Numbered from the stretch's first letter, positions 43,401 to 54,780 are shown. The stretch is 64,000 bases of DNA from Notamacropus eugenii (GCF_028372415.1 NC_092879.1:70414412-70478411), one strand, 5' to 3'. Notes: generated from the sequence alone by a model not told the origin. Program-made: numbers and translations.

Positions 43401-43559
43401 CAAAATACACTAATAGCTAAAATGTACTGAGACTAACTTAAAGCTCAAATGCTACTTTCTGTATTTCTGAGGAAGAGGTAAAGAGGGGGTGCATGCCAAG
43501 AATGGGGAGGAGGGGAGACACCCACTGCCAAAGGTGAGTGGGTCAGTATGACTGATTTT

Positions 43560-43880
43560 ATCCTTTTGGCATGGGTAAAGAGATCAGCAGCGATATTAAT
43601 GAGAGCTGAGCTCACTAAGCCAATATAGGAGGAGGAGGGCCTAGGATAGAGCCTCGAGGCACCCCAGAATTAGTGGGCAAGACCTGGACAACGATCCAGA
43701 AAAGGGGACCAACAGAGACAAAGCAGTGTTGTGGAAACCGAGAGAAGTAGTAAGGAGAAAAGAGTGATCAGTGTTGTTATAGGCAAGTACGATGAAGATA
43801 GAATGCAAGTATTTGAAGAGCTGTTAACTGGCACCAATGGGTGGAAGTTTGGGTGAGGGAGATTCCAGAGGGTGTAAGGA
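43560..43880 (-). repeat. L2 reverse-transcriptase region (minus strand)
   Basis: tagagcctcgaggcacccca, aacgatccagaaaaggggac and gagtgatcagtgttgttata are the reverse of the L2 block that encodes the region before YADD (PQGSVLGP). Confidence 0.65.
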
Positions 43881-44590
43881 GCAAATGTTCTCTCAAAGGG
43901 ATTGGCTTGGCTGCTCCTTCATCTGGGTGTCAGAGGGGGCTCCTGGTCAGCTGTAGATACCACTGAGCTTCCCTCCAACCCCAGGATGTGATGCTGTGCC
44001 AGTTGAGGGGAGGATTGCATCCTCAGTCATCTTTTTCTTCCCTGTCCTGCTCATAGCTTGGTTTCTTTCCTGCATGCCATTGCAACTATTTCCTCTGTCT
44101 CATTCTCTTTCTTTGGAAAGCCTCATCCTGGTCCTGCTTCAGTTTGGAAGTCCTTTGCTTGAACCCATTTCCCCATAGAAACAAGGTTATAAATGGTGGT
44201 CTGGTTCCCAGGCACCCACTGAGTCCATAGTACAGTTGAATGCTAATAAGTTGATTTACTCATACTTGGCCACCATGTACAACAGTGGTTCTGGTGGGGA
44301 AACAGCCACAGACCTGGCTAAGGAACTTCCCATCGCAGTCTTAACTGCCAGGTTCTGAAACCCCCCAGGATAGCATCCAAGGCAGCTATGTCCTGGGCCC
44401 AGGATAGGAGGTAGGGAACGGATCCAAGGCTGCAACTCCTGTGGGGCAAAAGGGATGGAAGAGGAAGTCTGATGGCCTGGCCTGGGAATCCAACATAAGA
44501 ACTGTTTGTAATTGGGCATTTCAAGCTGAATATCATTTTGAAATATGGCTGCAGTCCCTGTTTGATACTAGCCCACTGCATGCCCAAGTC
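43881..44590. other. unassigned sequence
   Basis: No gene or repeat recognised. Confidence 0.45.
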
Positions 44591-44594
44591 TCAG

Positions 44595-44730
44595 ATTTGG
44601 GACTGGAAATGGCCTTTGAGATGTTCTAGTCCAACTCCCTCACCTTAGAGTTGAGGAAACATGACAAAAGAGAAATGACTTGCCCAAGGTCACATGGGTA
44701 AAAGGTGGTCTTTGTAAACTCCTGAGCAAT
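44595..44730 (-). repeat. MIR (minus strand)
   Basis: agatgttctagtccaactcc, cttagagttgaggaaacatg and gacttgcccaaggtcacatg. Confidence 0.7.
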
Positions 44731-44934
44731 GTGTTCTAGAAATGATGTAGCTCTTGGCTTTCTGTGCTTCTTTTCTCTGGGGCTGCTACAGCTTCCTGGG
44801 TGTTTATGTCATTGGGTTAACTTGGAAGGGAGCAGACTGACTGCATGTGTATGGTTCTAAGCCAGGCACAGGGCAACAGTGGGGCAGAATGTTAAGAGGC
44901 AGTGGGGACAGGCAGACAGGTTGAAAAATGGGCC

Positions 44935-45110
44935 TCATTGGCAAGAACTGGATTTCCCATTCAGCTTGCTGATTGGAGCTGTGAGCAAATCACTTTGTCT
45001 CTCTGGGTCTCAGTCTTCTTACCTGTAAGATCATCATCTAGCTGATAGGTACAGAATGCTTTAAAGTTTGCAAAGTGCTTTACGTAAATGATTTTATCTA
45101 GCCTTTTAAA
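44935..45110 (+). repeat. MIR/CORE-SINE
   Basis: aagaactggatttcccattc, agcaaatcactttgtctctc and aaagtttgcaaagtgcttta. Confidence 0.65.
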
Positions 45111-45249
45111 ACAGAGGTGGCTTCATGTACTTTCATATCAGATTGTTGTAGAGGAAAAATCGAGACGAGATAGAGAAAGCACTTTACAAACCAGAAAACA
45201 TTAAGCTCCTGCTCATTACTAGTCATTTGTTCCTTTTTCAAAAAAAATC

Positions 45250-45320
45250 CTTATGGGAGACTCACACTGGTAATTTCTGCACCTGGGGAGGCTGAAGCTA
45301 GTGGATCCTTTGAGGAGGAA
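45250..45320 (+). repeat. possible 7SL-like SINE fragment
   Basis: tgcacctggggaggctgaag followed by ctagtggatcctttgaggag resembles the 7SL RNA Alu-domain motif (GGGAGGCTGAGGC, then GTGGATCGCTTGAG). About 70 bases are visible. Confidence 0.4.
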
Positions 45321-45349
45321 GGGAAAAAGCAATGATGTAGTGCCTACCA

Positions 45350-45490
45350 ATCTTGAGACAGCAGAGGTGATGTTATTTTACATTTTAGTTGAGGAAATTG
45401 AGGTAGGCAGAGGTTAAGTTACTTGCCCAGGGCTCGTAAGTGTCTGAGACTGGATCTGAAGTCAATTAAATACAGCGTGGGACCTGCTAA
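45350..45490 (-). repeat. CORE-SINE (minus strand)
   Basis: cattttagttgaggaaattg, aggttaagttacttgcccag and gtaagtgtctgagactggat. Confidence 0.7.
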
Positions 45491-45539
45491 ATTAAATAAG
45501 TAAAGCACTTTGTGGAATTTAAAAGTTACCAGACAAATG

Positions 45540-45650
45540 CTAGTTATTTCATTTGAATTTTACAAAATTCCCAGGAGGCAACTGCCATTATTAGCCTCAT
45601 TTTATAGATGAGTAAAGTGAGGTTAAGCAGCTATGCCCCATGCTAGCATT
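45540..45650 (-). repeat. MIR (minus strand)
   Basis: tgccattattagcctcattt, tatagatgagtaaagtgagg and gttaagcagctatg. Confidence 0.6.
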
Positions 45651-45749
45651 TTAGCCACTATGCGCCCCGTGCTTAATACCCTCTAGTTAGCTGGTAGTGA
45701 CAAGGGGATGTCTCCAAAAAAACTGCACAATTTGACTGGGAATCCTGAG

Positions 45750-45925
45750 AAATTCAGAGGCTTCTGACACTTGTATGACCATGGAAGAATCATTTTATTT
45801 TTCAGAACCTCAATTTCCTCACCTGTAAAATGGGCCATAGTGAGGCTCAGATGAGACTGTAGGTAAAGTGTTACAAACCATAAAGCATTAACTAAATGAA
45901 AGCTGTTATTAGGACCTGTCCAGTT
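45750..45925 (+). repeat. MIR
   Basis: gaggcttctgacacttgtat, cctcaatttcctcacctgta and gtaaagtgttacaaaccata. Confidence 0.7.
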
Positions 45926-46129
45926 TCTCACTAGCTGCATGTTACAGAAGCCTCTTCTGAAGTTGTGGCCACTTCCCAAGCCCCCTTTTGGGCTAACCTT
46001 TGATGCACCTCAGTATCAGGTGAACCTCATCTCTTAGAAGAAAAAAGGAATAAACTTAGTGTGGTTTTTAGTAAGTCACCAAAGTCTCTGTCCTTCATTT
46101 GCTTTATCTCTTCAATGGTCTGGAAAGAA

Positions 46130-46225
46130 TACTAACTAGATTCCCAGCCTGGAAGAGCTGAGTTCAAATCCTGCCTCTCAGCAAGCCTCGGAGTCTGAGG
46201 CAAATCTCTAGGGCACATCTCAGAA
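46130..46225 (+). repeat. SINE head fragment
   Basis: tggaagagctgagttcaaat and cctgcctctcagcaagcctc, then a short core. Confidence 0.5.
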
Positions 46226-46229
46226 GATC

Positions 46230-46560
46230 TGGATTCTGAAAAGCGTTTATTGGCAGCTACTATGTGCTGCCAGTAATATACTGTGCTATACAGCTACACT
46301 GGACAGTAAGGCCACAGACTTAAGCACTCTCTCAAAGAGCTCAGAGGGGAGATAACATTGAAACAACTTACTACAAATGAGATAAAATAAATGGGAGATC
46401 AACAAGAGGGAAAAGGCATTGGCATTAAGGGGGTTGGGAAAGGCTTCTTGTAGGAGGTGGGACTTGGAGGAAGCCAGGAAGCAGATAGTCAGGCATGGAG
46501 CACAGCCAGTGAAAAAGTAGTCAGGAGATGTAGTAAAGAACAGTGAAGAAACCACTCAGT
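46230..46560 (-). repeat. L2 3' half (minus strand)
   Basis: gcagctactatgtgctgcca, gagatcaacaagagggaaaa, ggcttcttgtaggaggtggg and gcacagccagtgaaaaagta match reversed L2. Confidence 0.65.
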
Positions 46561-47779
46561 GGATCACAGCCTATGCAGAGTGGGAGATAGGAAAGGTGTA
46601 TGTTCAAAGCCTGTGAAACTGGGGGTTTCCTATTTGCTCCATTTGGGAGCCCCTGGAATCAAGTGGTCAGACTTGTTGTCAGCTGAGTGGAGGCAGGGAA
46701 AGAAGAACCAGCTATATCAGCAGCAGACATCCACTTGGCAGTCTTTTATGCACATTGCATTGCATTCACTCCCTTCCTAGCCAAGGTCCAAGACTTGAGA
46801 GATGTGATGCCTCATTTTAAGGCTTTATAGAGCAACTGGCCTGAGGCTACTAAGCCCAAAGAGGCGACAACCAAACTTTCAGTTCAAAACTGTCCCTCTA
46901 CCAAAATGAGACATGGTAATTAGTACCATGATACCATTTTTGGTTGCTTTTGGATTCAATGTGACTTCATTTCAAAAAGAAAACCTTACTGGGAGGATAC
47001 AAGATGTGTACAAGGAAGTGAACACAAAGTATATTCATAGTTACCGATAACAATTTCAAGATGAGGAAAGCACTAAATCACTGCATGGTGGTGGAGGAAG
47101 AATCAAAAAGCTTGATTAGGAAAGAAGGGATTCTGCTAATCTGGGAGAGGTCAAGGTTAGGATAGCTCAGTACACTAAGTATTCTGGAGCAGTTTTGGAT
47201 TCAACAATTTCACCAAGGGCCAGTGAACTGCTAAGACTTTCGCCCTGGATTTAAAAAAATAAAGATTTTAGCTTTCACTTTTCTTGCATTGTTACACACG
47301 CATTATGTTCTTTCATTTAATTTTGACAATATTCTAAGTGAAATCACACGGACCCGTGATGAACAAGCCCATATCTCAAGTGGGGTTTATATTGGGCAAG
47401 CCAAAATATTTTTTTTGGCTCGATGTGCTGAAGTGGCCCAGCTCTCCCAGGCTAGTTTGGCCTTCATCTGAAAATGGTTTTGGCCTTGGATGACAAAGCA
47501 CATTTCATTCGTAAAAAATCTTCCTAAATTTTCCTAGTCTTCTACATTTCTCTAATCTTCTACATTGAGACGACTTACAGCCCCAAGTAACCCTGGTCCA
47601 TGTAAGCTTCTGACAGTCCTCACAGCAAGACTGACCTGAGTCCAGGCAACCAGCTTACACAAGTCTGATAACAGAGACATTAGCAGAAGAATGCACCGAC
47701 ACTGACAAAAGTTCGGCTGGCCATGGCCTTTGAAATATGAAGTCTTTTAGTTAGCCTTTAAAGCCCTTTTCATCTTTCT
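46561..47779. other. unassigned sequence
   Basis: No gene. 46690-46850 may continue the reversed L2. The rest is unassigned. Confidence 0.4.
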
Positions 47780-48075
47780 AGTCTTCCTTCCATACATACG
47801 AAGCCTACTTGCCAGTACATTTCATTCCATCTCCCATTCCTTTGGCTGCCCCCTTAAGGACGCTCTCCCTCAAGTATGACTTCCTTCCCATATCAGCTCC
47901 CTTCCCTTGCCCCCCAGGCTGCAACGCCCTGATTTAAGGGATCAGGGAACTTCTGGGAACCTTTCTAGGTGCATTGTTTCCCCAAGAGAATGAGTTCCTT
48001 GAAGATTGGGGTCTTTCTTTGCATTCCAAGTGCATGGTGCCTGGCATTCAATAAATCTGATTCGTTGGTTTTCCC
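47780..48075 (+). repeat. L2 3' end
   Basis: agtacatttcattccatctc, gagttccttgaagattgggg and ggtgcctggcattcaataaa. Confidence 0.7.
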
Positions 48076-48354
48076 CTTCTGGTTTGGGGAAGCATCTTAA
48101 TGGATCCATTTCATTTACTTTGAACAGTCTGTGACAGTATCTAAGTAAATCTTCTTTCCACTTATCGGAACCCCAGCCTCCATGCCTTGGCTGAGGCTAA
48201 TGTGAGAGCCACCTTCACAGAAAGTTATTTTTTCTAAAAGTGGGTACTTGGATGACCAGTCCAATCTTTGGGAGTCACAGGCGCCTGGCTGCCACTGGAG
48301 TTTTAGACAAGATGCTTAGAAGGTCCTGCCAGACCTCTTTCTGAAGAAATAATT
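48076..48354. other. unassigned sequence
   Basis: No gene or repeat recognised. Confidence 0.4.
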
Positions 48355-48560
48355 TATACCACATAGAATGGCCATTTCCATATACATGGAACAGGTTCAA
48401 TTGTCCATCTCACTTTTTAAATATATAAATTTAACCTGTAGCTTTCACAGCTGTTCAACTTATCTGTAATTCTACAATTCTCTTCTCTGCATTAAAAAAA
48501 TGCCTCTTAACTTTTCATTTCCTTTTTTCCTCCCTTCCCTTTTCTGTTATCCTGTGGGAA
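48355..48560. repeat. dispersed repeat shared with 63785-63990
   Basis: ggccatttccatatacat, ctgtaattctacaattctct and tgcattaaaaaaatgcctct recur in the same order at 63785-63990. The family is not identified. Confidence 0.6.
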
Positions 48561-48714
48561 CATACTCTTTAGTCATTAATTCCTTAATTATTGACTAATA
48601 ATTAACTTTTCACTTCACTGAGATTTGGGGATTGCCTTGAGGAACTGTTTGATTGTTGGCATCTCCAAGATTCCTACTCTACCTTGCATGTTAGAGATCT
48701 TGGAGGTCAGAGAA

Positions 48715-48875
48715 CATGCCTGTTAATGACAGAATACCTGGAAGTGCAGTCAGAAGAAATGGATTTAAATCCTAGCTCTGATTAGGGATGTCCAGTAAAT
48801 GGATCAATAGTATTTGTAGTGATTATCTCACAGGGTGGTTGCTTGGAAAGCATTTTGTAAACCTTTACTGTGTTG
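48715..48875 (+). repeat. SINE (MIR-like)
   Basis: aggatttaaatcctagctct pattern, then cacagggtggttgcttggaa and gcattttgtaaacctttact. Confidence 0.5.
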
Positions 48876-48879
48876 CTCT

Positions 48880-49200
48880 ACCCCTTTTACATTAGAGGAA
48901 ACTGAGGCCCAGAAGGGTTAGACAAATTGGCTACTTTTAGTACCACTCACTCTATAGTTGTAGAAACAGAGGACCTGAGGGATTAGGCAAATTGGTATTA
49001 ATTGGTATTACTACCCACTCATTTTACATTTTCGGAAACTTGAGGCCCTGCGAAGTTAAGGCAAATGAGTCATTCAATCCTATCCATTCATTTTACAGAT
49101 GAGGAAATGGAGGCCCAGGAGTTAGGCAACTTATCATTCTACTCATTCATTTTACTGATTGGAAAACTGAGGCTTTGAGAGTAAGCCCAGATCACCTCAC
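48880..49200 (-). repeat. tandem repeat (about 65 bp, five units) made from the MIR core
   Basis: Five diverged units begin near 48880, 48944, 49014, 49083 and 49141. Each holds a version of cattttacagatgaggaaac, gaggccc and ttaggcaaatt. The motif is the reversed core of MIR, so an old SINE core seems to have been amplified in tandem. Confidence 0.7.
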
Positions 49201-49229
49201 TACAACTCTAGAGATCTTCCCATTACAGT

Positions 49230-49830
49230 TCGAAATTGTAGATGGTCAATAAGAACCTACTGTGTGCCAGGCACTTTAAGTTCTGAGAGCACAAGGAAAA
49301 GCAAGACAGCCCATGCTCTCAGGGAACTGACAGCATATAGGTGGAAGATAACATGCTAAGTTGTTGTCTACAAGACCTACGTAGAATAAACTGGAGCTTG
49401 GCAATAAAGGGGATCAGGAAACACTTCTTTTTAGGTGAAGATTTTTAGCTAACATTTGAAGGAAGCAGTTAGGAGGCAGAGATGAGGTGGGACAGGGGAC
49501 AATTAGTGAAAATGCCTGGTGTTAGGGTATAGAGCTTTGTTGTTCAAAGATCTGAGTGAGAAAGAGAAAATGAGAATGTGAGAGGGAATGGGGGGGAGGG
49601 CCTTGAGGCAGCCAGGCCAGCAAGCATCCAGGTATGAGGTGAGAGGCCTGTACCAGAGTGGTACCAGTGTCCAAGGAGAAAAACACAAGATGCTGCACAA
49701 GCAGAATCAATTGGATTGGATTTGTGCGGTAGGAAGAGTGTGGAGAATGATAATTGAGAGGATGGTGGGGCCCTTAGCAGTAATCAGGCAAATTCAAAAG
49801 GAGAGTAGAGTCTGGGCGAAGAGATGCCTG
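49230..49830 (-). repeat. L2 3' half (minus strand)
   Basis: aagaacctactgtgtgccag, catgctctcagggaactgac, gaagcagttaggaggcagag, gaggtgagaggcctgtacca and agaggatggtggggccctta run in the order of reversed L2 over 600 bases. Confidence 0.75.
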
Positions 49831-50225
49831 ACTGTACAGTAGATACTGTCCTGCCACTTACCGCTTGTGGTCCCAGGCATTCCTTTGGAAACGCCTGCCT
49901 TCCTTTATAATGTACAGTATTTAAAAATATTTATTAATACTGTTAGTATTATTAATGAAATGTTGTTATTTATATAGTATTTAAGACTTTAAAGAACTTA
50001 ACTCCCACAGATGAGCATTTCCACACCGAAGAATGCAAGAGGGTTGCATATGAAACTGAAACTCCCATTTCATACCACTTACTTTTTGGAAAAATAAATC
50101 TTAGATGTTACTTTCAAAACTATCCTGCTTGTCTGTGATTCCTTCTGAACTTCATTTGCTTCTATTCATCTGGAACAATGTGTCAATGGCCCTATTTTGG
50201 GGCATCACTGTTACTAGGCCCTCTT
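49831..50225. other. unassigned AT-rich sequence
   Basis: 50090-50180 loosely resembles the family at 48355 (ctgtgattccttct). Otherwise nothing recognised. Confidence 0.35.
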
Positions 50226-50500
50226 CCCTCCCAAGCCCTTCCCCCAATTAAGAATCAGGAGGGGGAAAAAAACCAACCTTTTTCAACAAAATGAGTTCCC
50301 CTGGTTCTGCTCCAATCAGTTCATACAACTCAGGATTCTCTGAAACCATCTTTCTCCTCTTATGGCTCAATAACATTCCATTACATTCTTATAGAATTTG
50401 TTCAGTCACTCCCCAACTGGTGAACCTCCCCCTTAGATTTCAGTTGTTTGCTTTCTGTTTTTCTCCCTTTTAATTCTCTCTCAAAGATCAGGGTTTTTTT
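50226..50500 (-). repeat. L1 ORF2 C-terminus / 3' end (minus strand)
   Basis: Reverse of the region in 6880-7660: cttatggctcaataacattc and cagtcactccccaactggtg correspond to GEWLN...MEYY in reverse. Confidence 0.7.
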
Positions 50501-50576
50501 TCCCCTATATCCCTCCATGGGACACCCCTCCTTCATCCCTGCTTGTTTCATGTAGTTTTAAGCCAAAGAGAGAGAG

Positions 50577-50610
50577 AGTGTGTGTGGTGTGTGTGCGTGT
50601 GCGTGTTTAC
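50577..50610 (+). repeat. (GT)n microsatellite, imperfect
   Basis: Alternating tg with a few c substitutions after a short ga run. Confidence 0.9.
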
Positions 50611-50634
50611 CCCTCTTTTGTCTGCTTCAGATAA

Positions 50635-50720
50635 GTTTGACTTAAAAGATTCATTTGTCTGGGGCAGGTCATAGAGTAAGCAAGACTTGAACTCAGGTCT
50701 TCCTGACTCCAAAGTTACAG
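50635..50720 (-). repeat. SINE head (minus strand)
   Basis: gacttgaactcaggtcttcc and tgactccaaagttacagttt. Confidence 0.6.
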
Positions 50721-51480
50721 TTTACCACAGCTTCTTTCTGCCATGCCCCTCCAGGTTTTTCCTTTTTTGCAGCAGTCCATGGCCCCAGCCTCTCCTCCTT
50801 TTTCTTGTTCTTTTGGCCCTAGTTTTCAACCCCCTTTTCTCCTGTGAAAGTCCTAGTAAGAGCCCTGGTCCCTCCCCACTGGTCCCTAAAGCATTCCAGG
50901 TTCTGCCCAATGAAATTCTAGGCTAATATAACAGGTTCTAGATAAGTGGGAGAATGCTTTTCATGTTCTAAAACCATCATATTGTAAGCCTCTGTCATGC
51001 ACAGTGTGCAACACTCATTCTGATGGTGAGTATCTTTCCTATGGCACAGATAGGTAGCCTCAGCAATGGAGGCCAAGGGATGGGGGTGAGAACCCTTACT
51101 GGAGACTTTAACAGGGCAGGTCTCCCAATAGCTAAGGTGAGGATCCTTCACCTGGCTGCTACTTCCACAGCCACCCAATGTCAATGAGTGGCCTTGGGGC
51201 AGATCATGTCCAAGCCAACCCCCTCATTTTACAGAAGAGGGAAACAAGGCCATAGAGAAGGAAGGGACTGGTTTGGGGTCACAGAAGCAGTAAAACTAAG
51301 CCCAGGATCTACCACCATGAATCTAGAATCCCAGCATGTCAGAGTCATCTCATCCAACCTCCTCATTTTCTTGCAGCCTAGAGGGAAAGGGAGTTGCATG
51401 CAAGTCATACATCTGAGCTAGGACTCCTCTAACCCTGGTCTCTAGCTGACTGTCTCTGTTCTCTGCCTTAGTTTTGGAGT
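50721..51480. other. unassigned sequence with MIR core pieces
   Basis: 51215-51290 (cattttacagaagagggaaa) and 51330-51410 are reversed MIR cores. No gene. Confidence 0.4.
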
Positions 51481-51484
51481 ATAT

Positions 51485-52290
51485 AGGTTCTTGGGAATCT
51501 TCTTACCAAAAGAATGGAACTGCCTCCCTTGTAATCCATCTTTCACATAGTTGCTGAAGTGCTATTCTGGAAGCATAGCTCCAACCACGTCACTTACCTA
51601 CCTGTTCAAGAACTTTCTGTGGCTCCTTATTACACTCAAATGGAGCTTGGATCTCTTTGATTCAGACATTGCCACCAATAGTTGGAGCTTGTATCCGTAC
51701 CAGCCCCTTCCCATCCCATTTAACTCCTATCCATGCAACAGGGGGTCCACCCAATGTGCTGGGGGTGGGGGAGCCCTTTCCTCAATTTCTCCTGACATCA
51801 CCAGGGTACCAGTGAGCTCATCAAACACACCCACAACCCACACATATATTCTGTAAACTAGTGACACTGGCTTCCCTGATGTTCCTTAAGCAAGACATTC
51901 TATCTCAGGATTCAGAGTATTCTTGCTGAGTTCCTGGCCCCCCACCCCCCCACCCCCTTCCCTCAAGCCTCAGCTAAAATTCAACCTTCTGGAGGAAGCC
52001 ATTCCTGATTCCTCTTAATTCTAGTTACAACCCCCTCCCCTTTCCTTTTGGAAATGATCCTTTCCAATTTATCTTAAATACAGCATTTTCATACATGAAA
52101 ATCGCTACTCCATGAGTTCCTTGAGAGCAGGGATTGTGTTTCTGCATTTCTTTGTATCCCCAGTGAGTTACACGTAATGGGTGCTTCATGAAAGGTTAGG
52201 GGTCTGTCTTCCAGTTTGTCTTTGTACCCCCAGTACCTAGTACAGCACCTGGTACAAAACAGAAGCTTAACAAATGGCTGAATTGAACTG
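51485..52290 (+). repeat. L2 3' region, probably more than one copy
   Basis: ccaaccacgtcacttaccta, ttctgtggctccttattaca, ttctggaggaagccattcct, gttccttgagagcagggatt and cagcacctggtacaaaacag: two L2 3' tips follow one another (52100-52190 and 52200-52290). Confidence 0.7.
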
Positions 52291-52675
52291 AATTGTCTGG
52301 CAAATATCAAGCTAAGCAGGTCCACTGTGAGGTGGGAACCACAGGCACACTTCTCCTCCCCTGCCTGTCTGTTCCCTCTGAGAAATCCTATCTGCCCTGG
52401 GGAGAATCTTCTACAGGAGTCTAGCCTGGTACAACACTGCCCAAAATAGCCTGGCTGGAAGCCAGGAGGTGCTGGCTACTCTAGCCTCAGTAGCTAAGGC
52501 TACTTGGGCCAAACCATTTGATGTTGGGGAAGTCCTACCCTTTAGGATTAAGTTGATTGGTTTTAAAGAGAAAGAGATGAGGCCAAGCACAGGCTTCATC
52601 TAAGTAGTGAAACCTGAGCTGGAAGTATACATACAGACTTATAGGCAGACCCTCTTCAGGCCACTCTGGGCCAAT
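52291..52675. other. unassigned sequence
   Basis: No gene or repeat recognised. Confidence 0.4.
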
Positions 52676-53095
52676 GTCAAGAAACATTTATAAATGACCC
52701 ACTAAGTATTAGGCACTGTGCTAAGTACTGGGGATGAATGTTGTTGTTCAGTCATTTTCAGTTGAGTCTGACTCTCTGTGGCCCCATGTGGGATTTTCCT
52801 GGTCAAGATATTGGAATGGTTTGCCCTTTCCTTCTCCAGTCCATTTTATAGAACTCTGAGGCAAACAGAGTTCAGTGACTTGCCCAGGGTCACATAGCTA
52901 GTAAGTGTTAGAGGCCTGATTTGAACTCAGGAAGAAGAATCTTCCTGATTCCAAACTGCCCCTAGCTGCCCACTTGGGATGACAGTAATATGAAGAAGAA
53001 AGACAGGCCCTGCCCTCAAGAAGTTTACAATCTAAGAGGAAGACAACCTACCAATAAAAACTGAGAAGGGTGGAAGAAGTCTAAAGGAGTACAGA
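52676..53095 (-). repeat. L2 3' end (minus strand) split by a SINE
   Basis: attaggcactgtgctaagta on one side and ccctgccctcaagaagttta on the other belong to one reversed L2. The SINE at 52738-52975 lies between. Confidence 0.7.
52738..52975 (-). repeat. tRNA-headed SINE with RTE-type tail (minus strand)
   Basis: Same family as 7684-7945, reversed: ttgttgttcagtcattttca, ggaatggtttgccctttcct, cagggtcacatagctagtaa and the head cccctagctgccc. Flanked by gggatga at 52731-52737 and 52976-52982. Confidence 0.85.
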
Positions 53096-53394
53096 CTGGG
53101 TGAGGCAATCTGAGCATGTTCAATTTTGCCAGGGCTCAGCTGAGGCATGGGCTCTAAGCTGGGGGGCGTGGCCCTTGGAAAGACTACTGTTCTGCTTAGC
53201 TAATCACTTTGGGTGCTTTCCCATATTGTGGTTCACTTGGGGGGTGTGCCCACATGTGCACATGCTTGCAAGAGCACATGTGCACTCCTGGGATGTGATA
53301 GCATACTCACATGCCGGCTGCTGATGCACCTTGTTGATGCTTGCAGCATGGTAGCTGCTGGTTCTTTCCTCTCCGGTTTATCACATCCACCCAA
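53096..53394. other. unassigned sequence
   Basis: No gene or repeat recognised. Confidence 0.4.
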
Positions 53395-53539
53395 AGGGTT
53401 TTAGACTTGGAATCAGCAAATCTGGGTTCTAGTCCTGGCATTTATCAGCTGTCTTCATGGTACGAAGGGTCTTCCTGTAGGGGAAGGAGGTGAGAACTGT
53501 TTTGCTTGGCCTTGGAGGGCACTCCCAGGAGCCATGGGA

Positions 53540-53737
53540 AGAAATGGCTAATGTGGTACAGTGGAAGGCATGCTAGATGGAAAAGCAGATGCCTGCCTTG
53601 GCTTCAAATCTAGACTGTTCCAAGTTGGCTGACTTTGATAAGGCCCTCAAACCTCTCAGACTCAGCTTCTCCCTCTAGAAAATGATGGTGCTGGACCACA
53701 TGTGTCCAAGACCCATTCCAGCACCAGATCTAGGATT
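53540..53737 (+). repeat. MIR
   Basis: atgtggtacagtggaaggca, cttcaaatctagactgttcc and ctccctctagaaaatgatgg, ending with cccattccagc near 53720. A shorter SINE piece precedes it at 53395-53455. Confidence 0.6.
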
Positions 53738-53745
53738 CTCTAAAT

Positions 53746-53939
53746 CAGGGGTAGAGAACCTGCAGGCTCGAGACCACATGCGTCCCTCTAGGTCCTCAAG
53801 TGCAGCCCTTTGACTGAATCCAAATTTCATAGAACAAATCCCCTTAATAACAGGATCTGTTCTGTAAAACTTGGACTGAGTCAAAAGGCCACACCCAAGG
53901 ACCTTGAGGGCCACATGGGGCCTCGTGTCTTCACCCCTA
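53746..53939 (+). mobile_element. palindromic hAT-like MITE, copy 3
   Basis: Starts CAGGGGTAGAGAACCTGC and ends TCACCCCTA, with the same arms as the other copies. The target duplication is CTCTAAAT (53738-53745) against CTCTAAAC (53940-53947), eight bases, as expected of hAT. Confidence 0.85.
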
Positions 53940-54179
53940 CTCTAAACCCTGTAGAGAGAAGTGAGTTAGAGAAGGTGTAAACGAGGCCCATTTCAGCTTG
54001 ATGTAAGAGGAAACTATAGACCCATTTCCCTAATTGAGGCGAACATTTCAAAATGTAAATGTAGGGACAGGGACTGCCACTGGGATTTCACTGGTAGAGG
54101 GAACTCCCAGGTGAGGAAACTCCCTTTACCAATACAATGCCTTCTCTGTGGTTTATAATTATCTTAACAGTAATAAGTA

Positions 54180-54400
54180 ACATTTATGTTTGCAAAGCAT
54201 ATTAGTTCACTTGAACATCCCAACAATGCTGTGAGGCCGGTCTATTGGACTTATCCCTGTTTTATAGATGAAGCAAGTGAGGCTCAGTATGGTTAAGTGA
54301 TTTTCTTAGGGTCCCACAGTATAGCAGGCAGGATATGAACCCAGGTCTCTCAGAATCCAAGGAAAGCACTCTGTTCAATATGTTATACTGCTTCTTGAGT
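54180..54400 (-). repeat. CORE-SINE (minus strand)
   Basis: tttatgtttgcaaagcatat, gttttatagatgaagcaagt, gggtcccacagtatagcagg and atgaacccaggtctctcaga. Confidence 0.7.
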
Positions 54401-54419
54401 TAACGGCAATAGACCAAAT

Positions 54420-54655
54420 ACATGATTCACCATGATCAAGTTGGATTTCCTCCAGGGATGCAGAGGTTTCTGTTAGTAAAATAATTAGGACAATTAATCA
54501 TATAAACAACAATAACAACAACAACAACAAAAAACCCCCTACCACATGATTATACCAATAGATAAAGAAAAGTCTGCAATGGAATGCAACTTTCTTTTCT
54601 GTTAAAGACTTTAAAAAGAAGAAACGTGAAAGGGTCCTTCTATGCTTAATGTGAT
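54420..54655 (+). repeat. old L1 ORF2 fragment (reverse transcriptase)
   Basis: Encodes a battered version of HDQVGF.PGMQ, the conserved L1 reverse-transcriptase block, and continues to the MLKTL-like region. It contains an (AAC)n run at 54508-54530. A second copy of the block is at 56595-56735. Confidence 0.65.
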
Positions 54656-54780
54656 CCAAAATAGAATGTAAGCTCATCGAGGACAGGGACTACTTGCTTT
54701 TTGTCTTTGTAGCCCCACCACTTAGCACAGTGCCGGGGACATAGTAGATGCTTATTTATTTGAACTGAATCAACTTTGAA
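54656..54780 (+). repeat. L2 3' end
   Basis: gaatgtaagctcatcgagga, cttagcacagtgccggggac and atagtagatgcttatttatt. Confidence 0.75.
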
